Assembly (NCBI GenBank): GCA_026075535.2
Contig: AP026546.1
Coordinates: 7,502,001-7,566,000, forward strand
Direction of reading: 5' to 3'
DNA from: Tricholoma matsutake
Lineage: Eukaryota; Basidiomycota; Agaricomycetes; Agaricales; Tricholomataceae
DNA length: 64,000 nucleotides
Part shown: piece after piece, positions 1-9,675 of the stretch
Numbering within the stretch: the stretch's first letter is position 1
Layout of the letters: the number at the start of each line of letters is the position of its first letter
Program-made: the position numbers and the translations under genes
The notes under the pieces: generated by a model
Databases searched by the model: none
Seen by the model: only the letters and a program-made list of their open reading frames with translations
Told to the model about the DNA's origin: nothing

Positions 1-1654
1 CCAGTTTGTGGTAGTAACCCATAATGCCCTCTTCAGTGTTATAATCGACATGCCAAAATTTGTTGGTCGCATCATGGGTTGCATTCTCATGCACATATAG
101 GCCAGTTATGACCTCCTTGAGAGTCCAGGCAGCTCGTTGACGGTATGCACCATCAACACTGTCCTCAAACCAAGTCAAGGTGGTGTTCTCAAGGAACATC
201 GCCGTATACTCAATATGGTCTGAGTCCAGATCTGAGCCACATACTTTGCTCACCTTCAGCCAACAAAGGAGGGCATTCAGCCATTGTTCAAAGCCTTCAG
301 TGTCTGGTAATCCACTGTACTTAGGCAGATTTGGGACACGCGGACCGTTCTTACTACTAGTGGTAGGAACTTCAGTCAAGACAGAGACTTTGCTGTCAAT
401 CTGTCTGTAGATCTTCATATGAATGTCCCTTAAGTATTTTGAGGGTCGAAGGGAGCTTTTTCCTCAATAGGAATTGGGACGGGAAGATACAGAATATCTA
501 GACAAGGATTGACTAGATAAATGCTGTGCCTGGCTACCTTGTCTGTGGTGAGACAAGGTCTTATTAGCAATCTCTTCCTCACTTGGGGAAGAGTGTTTGG
601 TGTTTTCGTTACTCGAGGTGCTATATGACAAGTCAGTGCTACTTTCATCTCCATCGTCACCAGAACCATTGCCATCTAGTGGCCCGTCCTTGCCTGCGTG
701 ACTCTACACAGGCTTTTTGAACCCTCCTGGTGGGGCTTTCTCTCACTTATCATGGCGAGAGTTCTTGCTGTTCTTATCCCAAGGATTACCATCCTTGTCG
801 AAACGAATCCCTTGATCAGGAATCGATGTGGGTTGTCCATCCTGGATATTGCCATCATGTATCCTCTGGAGGACTTTATTGTTGTCAATGTAATGTACCT
901 TCTTCTTGGAAGGTACCTCGACCGGTGTTACCAGCATGGTTGGACGTGGGTTAACACATTCCTGGGAAGGGGACAGTTGCTGCTCCACATGTTCGGCAGT
1001 ACAAGGAGTAGTAGGTCTGGATACAGACCTACAGGAACATTGTCTAGCATAAGCAAACACCAGATCTTTAAGTTGGATTTCCAACTTAACAGGTTCAAAG
1101 TCCTGGGCATCCCTGGCACAGCCAAGGATATCAGTAGCGAGCTGAGCGAAATGCCAAGCTCCGAACTCTTCATCTGACTCATCCTCTCTAGGTTTCTTGA
1201 GAGATTTCTTCTCTTCATGCTGATGTAGTCTTTCATGTTCATCCATCAGCATCGGCGGCACCGATGGGGCTAACTCTGGCCATTGGGCAGAGAATAGTCT
1301 GGGTGTAGTATACTCCAGACATTGTTGGGGAAGATCGATATAATTACCGGGGGTGACCTGGTTATTCAGGGACTCTGGAGTTAGTTCATCCAGAGGTGAG
1401 AGTCCTTGTAACCCCGGATTAGGTCTGGGGGTTGACCGAGTGCTTCATCGACTACTTTTTGATGAGTTAGATTTCTTTGAGTCGAGGTCGCTGTCATCCT
1501 TGACCATCACCTGGGATGTGCAAAGTCCGAGCGCAGAGGAATTGATTGTTCTCATAGTGGATATATGCGCTTCGAGGTTCACTGCCTGTATTGTAGGAGA
1601 CAGTAAATTTCTTGAGGTGCCTGTATGCACCTCGAGTGGTTGGGGTATGCTCAA
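1..1654 (-). pseudogene. Decayed retroelement gag-like ORF, cut by the left edge
   Basis: Read on the minus strand, one frame runs from an ATG at 1654 to a stop at 743, with a single in-frame TGA at 1445-1447 that follows an Arg codon. Two other frames continue it: one ends near 430, and one opens at about 419 and is still open at base 1. The last part, starting MKIYRQIDSK and containing FEQWLNALLCW and LTWFEDSVDG, resembles the core of the retrotransposon gag domain (tryptophan and basic residues in an alpha-helical capsid region), common in basidiomycete LTR elements. The two frame changes and the stop mean it is not functional. No LTR, protease or reverse transcriptase is visible here; any pol part would lie left of the window. 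A host-gene origin is less likely. The family call is inference from motif resemblance. Confidence 0.6.
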
Positions 1655-2388
1655 ATTTTGCAGACCTGCAACGAAGCAGGTTTGGTCTTATTTCTGGTTC
1701 TTGCCCTGGCTGTTGAAGCCATGGCTGATGGGGTCGATATCAGTCTTTAGCAGTAGGGAACAAAAAATTTTGGTCATAGCAGTGGGCGAAAAGCAATTAA
1801 AAGAAAATGTTGATTTGAGTGCTGGGTGCTTGAGTCGGGTCCTAGTGACAGATTTGCTTCCATCGCTGATCGCGTTGGGGAATTTTCACCCTTCGCGGGA
1901 GAAGTTCAGGGTTGTGGTGATGACGATCACTGATGGGGCAATGTCGAGTGAAACTCTATACGAGTTTTAGTGTTCAAAAAAGTGTAGTGAGTCGAGGGGG
2001 ATCTCCTTATATCACACACCAAAAGAACACAAATAACGTATATATTTCGTGTGATGGTAGTGGTAAAAAAAGATGCTTATCTAAATTGAGGACTGGTCCC
2101 TATATAGGGACCAGTCAGGCCAATAGCAAGTAATTATAATATGTACAAATGCGGGTCAAGCCCCGGGTCACCACACCTTTGCAGCAAATAAGGCCTAACT
2201 CAGAAGGTAATTAGCAATTCATTACATAGTACCTTTAGTACCTTTAAATAACGTATTAGATGCTCAATGTTGAGGTCCGTACCCATCGCATGACCTGGTA
2301 AGCCGGACACGTTGACTAACATTCCATCCCACATGATATTTCTACAAATCTGTCAGCCGCGATATTGCAGACAGTAGACTGTGCTTCC
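1655..2388. other. Intergenic stretch with no recognisable gene
   Basis: No reading frame here looks conserved; the plus-strand ORF reaching 1970 is antisense to the gag-like frame. The stretch contains the perfect palindrome at 2091-2116 listed separately. It separates the gag-like remnant from the 3' end of the DUF6589 gene. Confidence 0.5.
2091..2116. repeat. Perfect 26-bp palindrome
   Basis: The arm GACTGGTCCC is followed by TATATA and then by the exact reverse complement GGGACCAGTC, giving 26 bases equal to their own reverse complement. The flanking bases do not continue the symmetry. The motif GACTGGTCC recurs in the subterminal DNA of the hAT-type ends at 19310-19473 and 41080-41275, so this may be a scrap of such an end; that link is inference. 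Confidence 0.75.
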
Positions 2389-5094
2389 TTACGCAAAGTC
2401 TGGTGTCCATACTTCTTTCAGACTGAAAAGAAAGTGCAGAATTTCAGTCGAATCGTTGTTGGATCCGGCTCCCCGGAATATACACGCCAAATCTGGTAGT
2501 ATGTCTTCAATTCGGCCAAAATCCCCTGCTGATGTGGCATGGACTAGCTCGTAAACATAGGTCAAATCACGTGTGAGTCGTACAATATTTTCGTGGATAA
2601 TGTCTTTATGAGCGGTATTGGTGGAAGGTGAGGGGCCAGATGAGCATGTAGAACGATCCGATTCAGAGTCACTGGAGTCAGCTGTAGATGCCTTTTTTGT
2701 TTCTTTAACTGTTGGTGGCAAATCTTCGTTGGGCGTAGCATATTTGCTTATAAGAGATTGAGCGAGCTTGAGGATTGCGTTGGGCTCGGGTTTGCTTTCT
2801 GCAAATTTGTCGAGGTTCGGGAAGCCGCATTCTCGTCGCCAAGCATTCAGGACCAAGCCTTCAAGGATTTGCGTGAGTGCTGCCAGAAGCCTGAGAGCGT
2901 GGAAATCTGGATGCTCGCCGCCCAACCGTACTTTTTCAAGGATGGCAAATAAGTGTGTCAGTGTTCCATGTTGATCAATTGTACCACGATGAATATGTAG
3001 TAGTGCCCAGATGAGGTTCATGGTCAAATGAAAGACCCCAAAGCCGAGTTGAAATATTTCACGTCGAGTCCAGGAAGAGACATCCTTCTTCCTCATGATT
3101 TGCGCGCCCCGAATCCGTGCATTAGTTAGTTGATCATTATATGAGGGTATGGCCAGCTCATTCAGCTCGCTTGCATCTTTCTTGAGTTGTACATGGTAAA
3201 CATCGTCTTGTACGAGAATATTGCCTTTTATCGAAGCTTCCTCAATAGTTGATACACGAAGGGGATAAAACTGAGTCTTGTGGTCAGGCGGAAGGGGACG
3301 TCGTGACTTGGTCTGGAACATGGGGTTGTCACCATAGTGAGCCAAGCCAGGGACAAATTTTATGAGAATCTTCACGTAATGGACCATAATCTGGGATTGA
3401 TAAGACATGAGTGCATGACGAGACAGCCGAAGATCTGGGATGGCAAGGGGGGATGAGTTCCGTAGATTCAAAATCATGGGCGCGAGCTTCATGTCTTCTG
3501 CACGCCCACCCACTAACTTGTACAGGACCGCAAATGTTCCAGATTGGACCTTGTGCGGCATGTTTGGTGTCTGTTCTGTGAAAATTGAGTGCGTAAGATT
3601 GATGTTGTCGTGTGGGTATGTGTGCGGTCCAGCAGCAACTGTTCGGGCATCTTCAATTGACCTGTCTGCAAGGGCTTCGATGATTTTCGTGATCGTTGGG
3701 AAGGACATCGAAAGACATGACTGATTCAAAACACTAATGAGCTGCCGAGATGCCCCTGAGGTCCATGCCATCAAGCCAAGCCCTATTTGAACTTTGAACG
3801 AGTGGAAAGATCGCAAGTAGTGAACCTGCGCAGAGATGACATTTCTGCCCTGGTTATTTAACAATATAAGGTCCGTAGCAACATAATTTCAAATTCCTCA
3901 CTGTTAGACGATTCCTCGATTTTGGTTTCTTGTGCTTTTCCTTGGCTTCCTTGGTCTCGGTGGCAGCTTCGAGGATGCGACACCAGATGGGCGTGAGTTC
4001 AGTTCCAATTGGTTCCATAAACGAATTGATATCCCAATTGGAGATAAACTCCGGCGTGACATCATTTGCAGACATGCGGAGCGCAGGCTTTGCGCTCTCA
4101 AATTCCTCATAGACCGTGTTGCAGACTAGGTCCACAGCATGTGTCCACATCCAGTTCTTCATTGCGGTACATCCCTTGTCAGCCATCCATATTGTGTCTA
4201 GGAGTTTGTTGAAGCGTGGCACATTATGGTCGGAATAGAATGACGTCCGGAAACTAATACATTCCGAGTCTTCAAGCACATGAGTAAGAAATTCAGTTGG
4301 TGATATTCGAGCATTGCGGAGGGTCGCGAGAATGCTCCGCATGGCCTTGGCCTTGATGTTCTCCACTAGAGGGGCTGAGTTTGCCGACTGAGAATTTGAT
4401 AAGATCTTGGGCTGTTCAGCATTTTCCTTATCATGTTTGAGTGTTACATTAAGGTCATAATCCAAAGCATGAATGTCTGTATCAAAGCGAAGCGGAGAGA
4501 GCAGGGCGGGATGAGTAGCTGCAGAGATATTCGGCTTAAGGTCATGATTTGCAAAGGCACGAGAGTCCATGGATGAATCAGAAAAGGCAAAGGGGTCTTC
4601 GGAAATTTCGCCAATGGGAAGGTGTTCATGCCAGAGGTTTCGGCGGCTGTAGATTTTAAACGCTACATGGAAAGCGGTTCCCACCTTGATGTCGGTGTCA
4701 CTGGGACCGGATTGGAGCCAACGGCCACGAAATCTCCTGAGGATTGTCCACTGAGATTCCACAGATCTCCTACTAAAAAGTTTGACGGTGTTTTTGGGGT
4801 GGGTAGCGATTTCTCGGGCAGAGACGTTTGCATAATGTCGGTCTCAAAGTGGACCGCGGATTTTCTGCGTTTGCGAGTACGAGAGTTAGAGGGTGTTTGA
4901 GAACAGGTCATTCGTTGCTCCCATGCTCTTTCTATTATGCTAGCGTTCCCTCGTGGCTTGCGTAGTTGTTGAAAGTCGTTATGTGTATTGGAAAAGCCCG
5001 GACCTGTATTGTCAAAAAGAATAGACGGGGTGGGCTCTAAAGATGGTTGAAGCTTAAAGAATCCTTGCTGGCTGGTCTGAGAGGCTTTAGGCAT
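2389..5094 (-). CDS. DUF6589-family protein, three exons, 871 aa
   Basis: Exons 5094-4685, 4646-3902 and 3849-2389 give 2616 nt in frame. The start chosen is the MPKASQTSQQ methionine; an in-frame ATG at 5151 is also possible. The 52-nt second intron (3901-3850) has GTGAGG and CCAG ends. The first would be only 38 nt (4684-4647), unusually short for a fungus, and could instead hide an old frame change. The first 150 residues are Ser/Thr/Pro-rich. The middle and C-terminal parts match what I know of DUF6589, an Agaricomycete family that is often multicopy; marks are VGGRAEDMKLAPM, YNDQLTNARIRGAQ and FGVFHLTMNLIWALLH. Its function is unknown. The copy number and the spaced Asp/His residues suggest mobile-element origin, but no terminal repeats were found. 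Two MluI cell-cycle boxes lie just upstream. Apart from the short intron it looks undamaged. Confidence 0.72.
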
Positions 5095-5139
5095 GTTTAT
5101 ACTGGTATCGAGGAAGGATGAGATCAATATATTAGCTCG

Positions 5140-5155
5140 ACGCGTCAACACGCGT
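5140..5155. promoter_or_regulatory. Pair of MluI cell-cycle boxes (ACGCGT) before the DUF6589 gene
   Basis: ACGCGT occurs at 5140-5145 and again at 5150-5155, exactly 10 bp apart, 46-61 bp upstream of the ATG at 5094. In yeasts this hexamer is the MCB element bound by MBF for G1/S transcription. Use as a promoter element here is inferred from position and spacing. Confidence 0.45.
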
Positions 5156-5351
5156 CAAAAACCTCAAATTTTCCATTTTGGTTGTTTACGCAAATAGGAA
5201 AGTCCGATCAATTCGGTGCTTATTAACCGTCACGATTGTAGTGTCCTACTAAGATACGCGACATGCAAATCCAGCACCTTATGTAATCGCTTATAAATAA
5301 GCTCCCACGGCCAAATCTTGATGTTACGAAAAACATTTACATTTGCAACCA

Positions 5352-5543
5352 AGATTTTACCCAGACTCCAACCCAGCCATCGAGAGGAAAAAGAGAAAAA
5401 TACGATGTTTTATATCGGTACATAGATTTTGTGTTTAATCTGATCACCCCATCACGTGTTTCATCTGACAAACCTTTTTTTTTTTCACTATTTCCTTCGA
5501 CGACTGCCAAAACTTGCAGTGGTGGCTTGGTTCTGTTTGGTTT
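5352..5543 (+). repeat. Left arm of a long inverted repeat
   Basis: About 190 bp that reappears in reverse complement at 6443-6634 with roughly 90% identity by eye, from AGACTCCAACCCAG at the outer side to GGCTTGGT near the inner side. Reading the arm on the minus strand gives an open frame (PNRTKPPLQVLAVVEG) that is also open in the other copy (PNKTKPPLQFLAVIEG), so the arm may derive from coding DNA. Confidence 0.8.
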
Positions 5544-5674
5544 CTCGGGATGGAATGACATCACTCCGAGAGCGAAGTTACACTTCTACTTGCTTTTAAA
5601 ATGCCCATCCAGTCAAAACCATGGGAACACACAATGCTCAACAACAACGAGGATTGATACTGATGATATTATAG

Positions 5675-6296
5675 GATATAGGGAAGTGGAGATACCAGCT
5701 TGTTGTGACCCCGGAACTGCTTCTAAATGATGATAGGTTTGCAATTGAGGTCCTGTGGGGGAAGTATTTCATGGATAAGCTCATCAACATTTTGCTCGAC
5801 AAGGCACATGTTATTAAAGAGTGGGGCAGCACCTTCAGAACCGACTATTTAAAGATTGGGCCCATCCGTTATAGGTTTCCACAGATTATCCCATTCCATC
5901 TGGGATCAGCAACAGTCAGCAAGCAATTAGAGCCTGAACTTGTGAAGAATCTACATCTTCATGTTGCCTTGTTGGCAGTGATGCGTCGCAATACAGATAG
6001 GCCCAATATTTTCCTTGTGGTTGAGCAAATGAAACATCCCATGAACTCTTATGAAGATCTCGCATTCATTATCAAAAAGAACTTAGGGCCTGGAGACACA
6101 AGTTTTTGGTGTTCTTTAATTCCCGAGGTGAGGCACAAGCAGGTGCCGAGTTCTTGAGAGCTCGTCTTTCACCCGAGCTACGCAACAAAGTCAAGTGGTT
6201 TCATTTGGGCATGACAGATCAATTCAGAGAAGATGAGATGATGCACTGATTATCAGTGAATCACTTGGCGAAGGATCAACTGATGCTGCAGGAATG
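5675..6296 (+). pseudogene. RecQ-family helicase fragment, frameshifted
   Basis: The frame containing YQLVVTPELLLND, ILLDKAHVIKEWG, FRTDYLKIGPIRY and PFHLGSATVS corresponds to helicase motifs Ia to III of RecQ proteins. After a frame change near 6110 it continues as FFNSRGEAQAGAEFLRARL and VKWFHLGMTDQFREDEM (motif IV region), and after another near 6248 as ALIISESLGEGSTDAAGM. The Walker B DEAH box reads DKAH, a Glu-to-Lys change that should abolish ATP hydrolysis. The Walker A region, motif VI and the RQC zinc domain are absent. RecQ-like genes are highly duplicated in some mushroom genomes; this is a dead partial copy lying between two inverted-repeat arms. Confidence 0.75.
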
Positions 6297-6442
6297 GTGA
6301 GTCTAAAAGCTTCGAAAGTTGAGATCATCATCACTGGGGACATGACAGTAATTGTGTCCCGCAGTTACTAGACATGTATCTTACTCTATGTAGAATTCTC
6401 TGCTCTTCGGGTTTGCCATGCAGACATGTTTTTGATGCTACA

Positions 6443-6634
6443 GCCAAACAAGACCAAGCCGCCACTGCAATTTTTGGCAGTCATCGAAGGAAATAGTGAA
6501 AAAAATGAGGTTTGTTGGATGAAACACGTGATGGGGTGATCAGATTAAACACAAAATCTATGTACTGATATAAAACATCATATTTTTCTCTTTTTCCTCT
6601 CGTCGACTGGGTTGGAGTCTGGATTTTACCTGCC
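6443..6634 (-). repeat. Right arm of a long inverted repeat
   Basis: Reverse-complement partner of 5352-5543. Outer and inner limits are where the alignment by eye breaks down. The two arms enclose about 900 bp that includes the RecQ-like fragment, giving a foldback unit of about 1.28 kb. I did not find a convincing target-site duplication. Confidence 0.8.
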
Positions 6635-7185
6635 AAAATAACTTTCCACATCTGCCAAATTTCAGACTTGCAAATACTCTCTATTGCCAAACATCTAGAG
6701 TAGGCAGAAGATCAATGCATGCCTATTTCACTTCAGCAACTGGTTAGACAGTGGCTATGGTATCTTTCTGCAACTGGATTAGTAATCAAGTTACCATGTG
6801 ATTGGTCACGTGCATGGCCAAATGTCAGTGTCAAGCATAAAAAAATAAATTTAGATTTGGGAGGCCCTCTCCTATCCAACTACTACATATTTTAAAAAAT
6901 CAACTCCTAGGAATCATTCATAGGCTTCTTTGGCAGCCTTCCTAGGACTCCAAATGAAATTTCTTGAAATGTGGCAGGAGGAGAAGTGGTTGCAGAAGGC
7001 TTCAGTTTTGGCTTACATAAACAGGTGATGGATTTGCATGTCGCCTATCTTAATTTAAGCTCAGCTTTCCCGGTCCCTATACATCGTGCTTGCCCATGTA
7101 CTAGGGATCGGTCACCGGTCTAATTGAGCACCCCTTTACGGGAAGTCACCCACTGTCAACAATATGTCATACTTACATTGGCATA
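6635..7185. other. Intergenic stretch, nothing recognised
   Basis: AT-rich DNA between the inverted-repeat unit and the MITE-like element. No conserved frame, RNA gene or repeat was seen on either strand. Confidence 0.45.
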
Positions 7186-7753
7186 CTGTAAGCGCCTTAA
7201 TTATAACAATTTGTCACGTCACGGAACGCGTTTGTTGTGTTAATTTTTGAGAAGTCACGTCACAAGGCAGGTCATTTGTTAAGGTCAGAACCGATGTCAC
7301 TGTGATTTTTCCCGAAAATTTCCTGTGATATCTATGATTCGACACCATGATACAGCATAATTTCATCCTGTAGTTTCTCCAAAATCCTCATTAACTCGCT
7401 TCTTGAAAACTTCTGACCCTCCAAGTCAAGATTCAGAAAATCATGCAGCTTGCAGAATGACAGCACTTTGCCATACCACTGGCCCGGGGTTGATTTTTTT
7501 AAGAGCAGATAGGTTGCATAGCAGACATACAAATACCTGGTCATGGAGGTCTACATCTGTGAGCAAATACAAATCAAATGACAGACTTACCAAGTATTAT
7601 ACTCGCTACTGAATTTCTAGTTGGTCATGGTGGGCATCAAATCTCAGTGGGTTTGTTAGCAGTCACACATCAATCTGACCCATTTGTTATGTCCAGGACC
7701 ATTTGTTAAGGTCACGGTGTCACAGGTGATTGTTATAATTAAGGCTCTTACAG
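7186..7753. mobile_element. MITE-like element with TA target duplication (about 570 bp)
   Basis: The left end (7186-7210) begins CTGTAAGCGCCTTAATTATA, and the reverse complement of 7729-7753 gives the same 25 bases with one mismatch (AGCGCC against AGAGCC). Each end is flanked by TA (7184-7185, 7754-7755), the target duplicated by Tc1/mariner transposases. Inside, the 70-aa frame at 7332-7544 (minus) is not recognisably a transposase, so this is probably a non-autonomous Tc1/mariner derivative. GTCACG-rich subterminal DNA occurs at both ends. Confidence 0.7.
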
Positions 7754-9675
7754 TACGCGCGGTTGCATACGTCTCTCTGCATTGCCACAGATCTCCGGTG
7801 CTTTATCTGCACAAGCTCCGAATATACAGCTCACCTTTGGAATACAACTGCCGATATACACTCTGACGCTTTGCTACGGATTCACGCTACGCTTGAGCCA
7901 CGAGGTAGTCCGGGACGTTCTCAAAGTCCTAGGCTTCCGAGTCAACGTACTGCTTGCTGGATGGGGAGAAAGTCCCTCGATTTATGACCCAGACGTTTTC
8001 TAGATTCGCAACTTCAGGTCTGAGTCTCACCCTGGAACTGATTGCAAGGCACTTTCTCTGTCGGACTCAGTATCCATTTACGCATATGTATCTCTGTTGC
8101 TAGGTAAAGCGCAAGATTGGACGGTCCGCAGATTTGAGGGATTTCCCGCTCCACTGGGAGAACAAAACCTAAGCTTTAACAGAAAACAGTCGATCACAGG
8201 TCTGGGGGTATATGGCGGTTGATAAAGGATCTTGTCACACTCGGAGAGAGCCTGGTCCTTCTGACGCGCCGAACTGGAAGTCGTATTGCCATCGAACGGA
8301 CCCATTGCATACACCAAGAAGCTCTAGTCGCTGGCTATGCTGAAGGCCTCGTCCTTCTCACAGAACGAGATATATTTTACCCAACCTCCTTCATGTCATC
8401 TGCAGAATGTCCAGGCTCCGATGTCACAGTGGCTATTGCGATGTTTTTTGGATGATTCACGTGTTCGTTCTTGAACTAGCAGGTGCCCGAAGATCGGGAG
8501 CTCTCAGATTCGCTCCGTGAAGGTTTTAAATCATCACTGTCTCTCCTTCACTCTTCTGAATATTCGCATGGAGATACCGCACGTCGGAATCAGGAATGGG
8601 CATGTATTCCTGAAATGTACCGAACTTTTCCCTGCAGCGCAAAACGAAGCTGGTAGCGAGATGTAAACTGAAATGGATGCTATCGACACAGAATGCACGG
8701 AGTAAATGTCACAGCACTGCATGAACTCTTCTTGTTTCCAACGACACTAACGCCGCCTCGTATGTACGGAGACAGCTGTTCCGGATTGGGACCACGCCGG
8801 AATATATCCTGCCCCCATACGCTTCCAGACAGGGAGAATTTGTTTGTCGGCTGCCCTGCCCTGCTGGCACGTGGCACGGATATGCTTTTAAGATTTCTAC
8901 ACTTGAACGGCTTACTAGCCTCTGACCGTCTATAATTCCACGAATTCCCGTGGCGAATGACGAAGATCACTGTCAGCATAACTAGAACGGCCTAGGATGA
9001 GACCAGTACCGTGGTATCGTGCATCCTCCTGCTTCCTCTATCAAGTGTACGACGTTGATCGTTAGTTGTGTTTCATTCGTGTCGCAAGCACCTAGATGCC
9101 GGCCCGCCTCAACCTGGCTAGCTTCCCTGACTTTCTGTGCATCAGTGTTTGGCCGTCGGAAGAGCCCTATCATGACCGATTTGTACTTGCCATTGAGTGC
9201 ACCTGCGCAATCGCCTGGAATCTCGACGAGGTCAGAAGCTCCCAAATATACCCCTTCGTTTAAGTCCTTGCAAATTTGATTCTCGGCCGCCCCAACATCT
9301 TCTGGAATCGAAGGCGTGGCTACAGATCATTGGACTGGTGATGATACCCGTAAGTAGAATTGGACGGCTTCAAAATATACCTATCCTATTGAGAGGGTCT
9401 TTTCTTTTACATAATCATACGGATAACATCAATAATCCCAAAGTGAAGCAGACGTTGTAATATATCTCGAATACATACACATCCATCTACAAAAAGAACT
9501 CGTTTGATAATTTGCTAATTCTAAATGCGTTCATTGCGTTATGTTTGTAACGTGTAACGTGTCAGCCACATCAAAGACCAGAAGCAAAGCAGAGCAAGGA
9601 GAGCAAAACAGAATACCGATGGAGTGGACGAGCGAGCAATGGGATAGAACATCATACACCCATGCAAATCACCAC
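7754..9675. other. About 1.9 kb without a recognisable gene
   Basis: Several 60-100 codon frames occur on both strands (for example 8982-9245 and 8680-8979 on the minus strand), but none carries a motif I recognise and they do not assemble into a spliced model. It may be an orphan gene, a decayed one, or the 3' flank of the trehalose gene. Confidence 0.4.

Noticed and set aside
1353..1970. 205-codon plus-strand ORF
   Set aside because: It is antisense to the gag-like minus-strand frame, which reads sensibly through one TGA; the plus frame has no recognisable motif.
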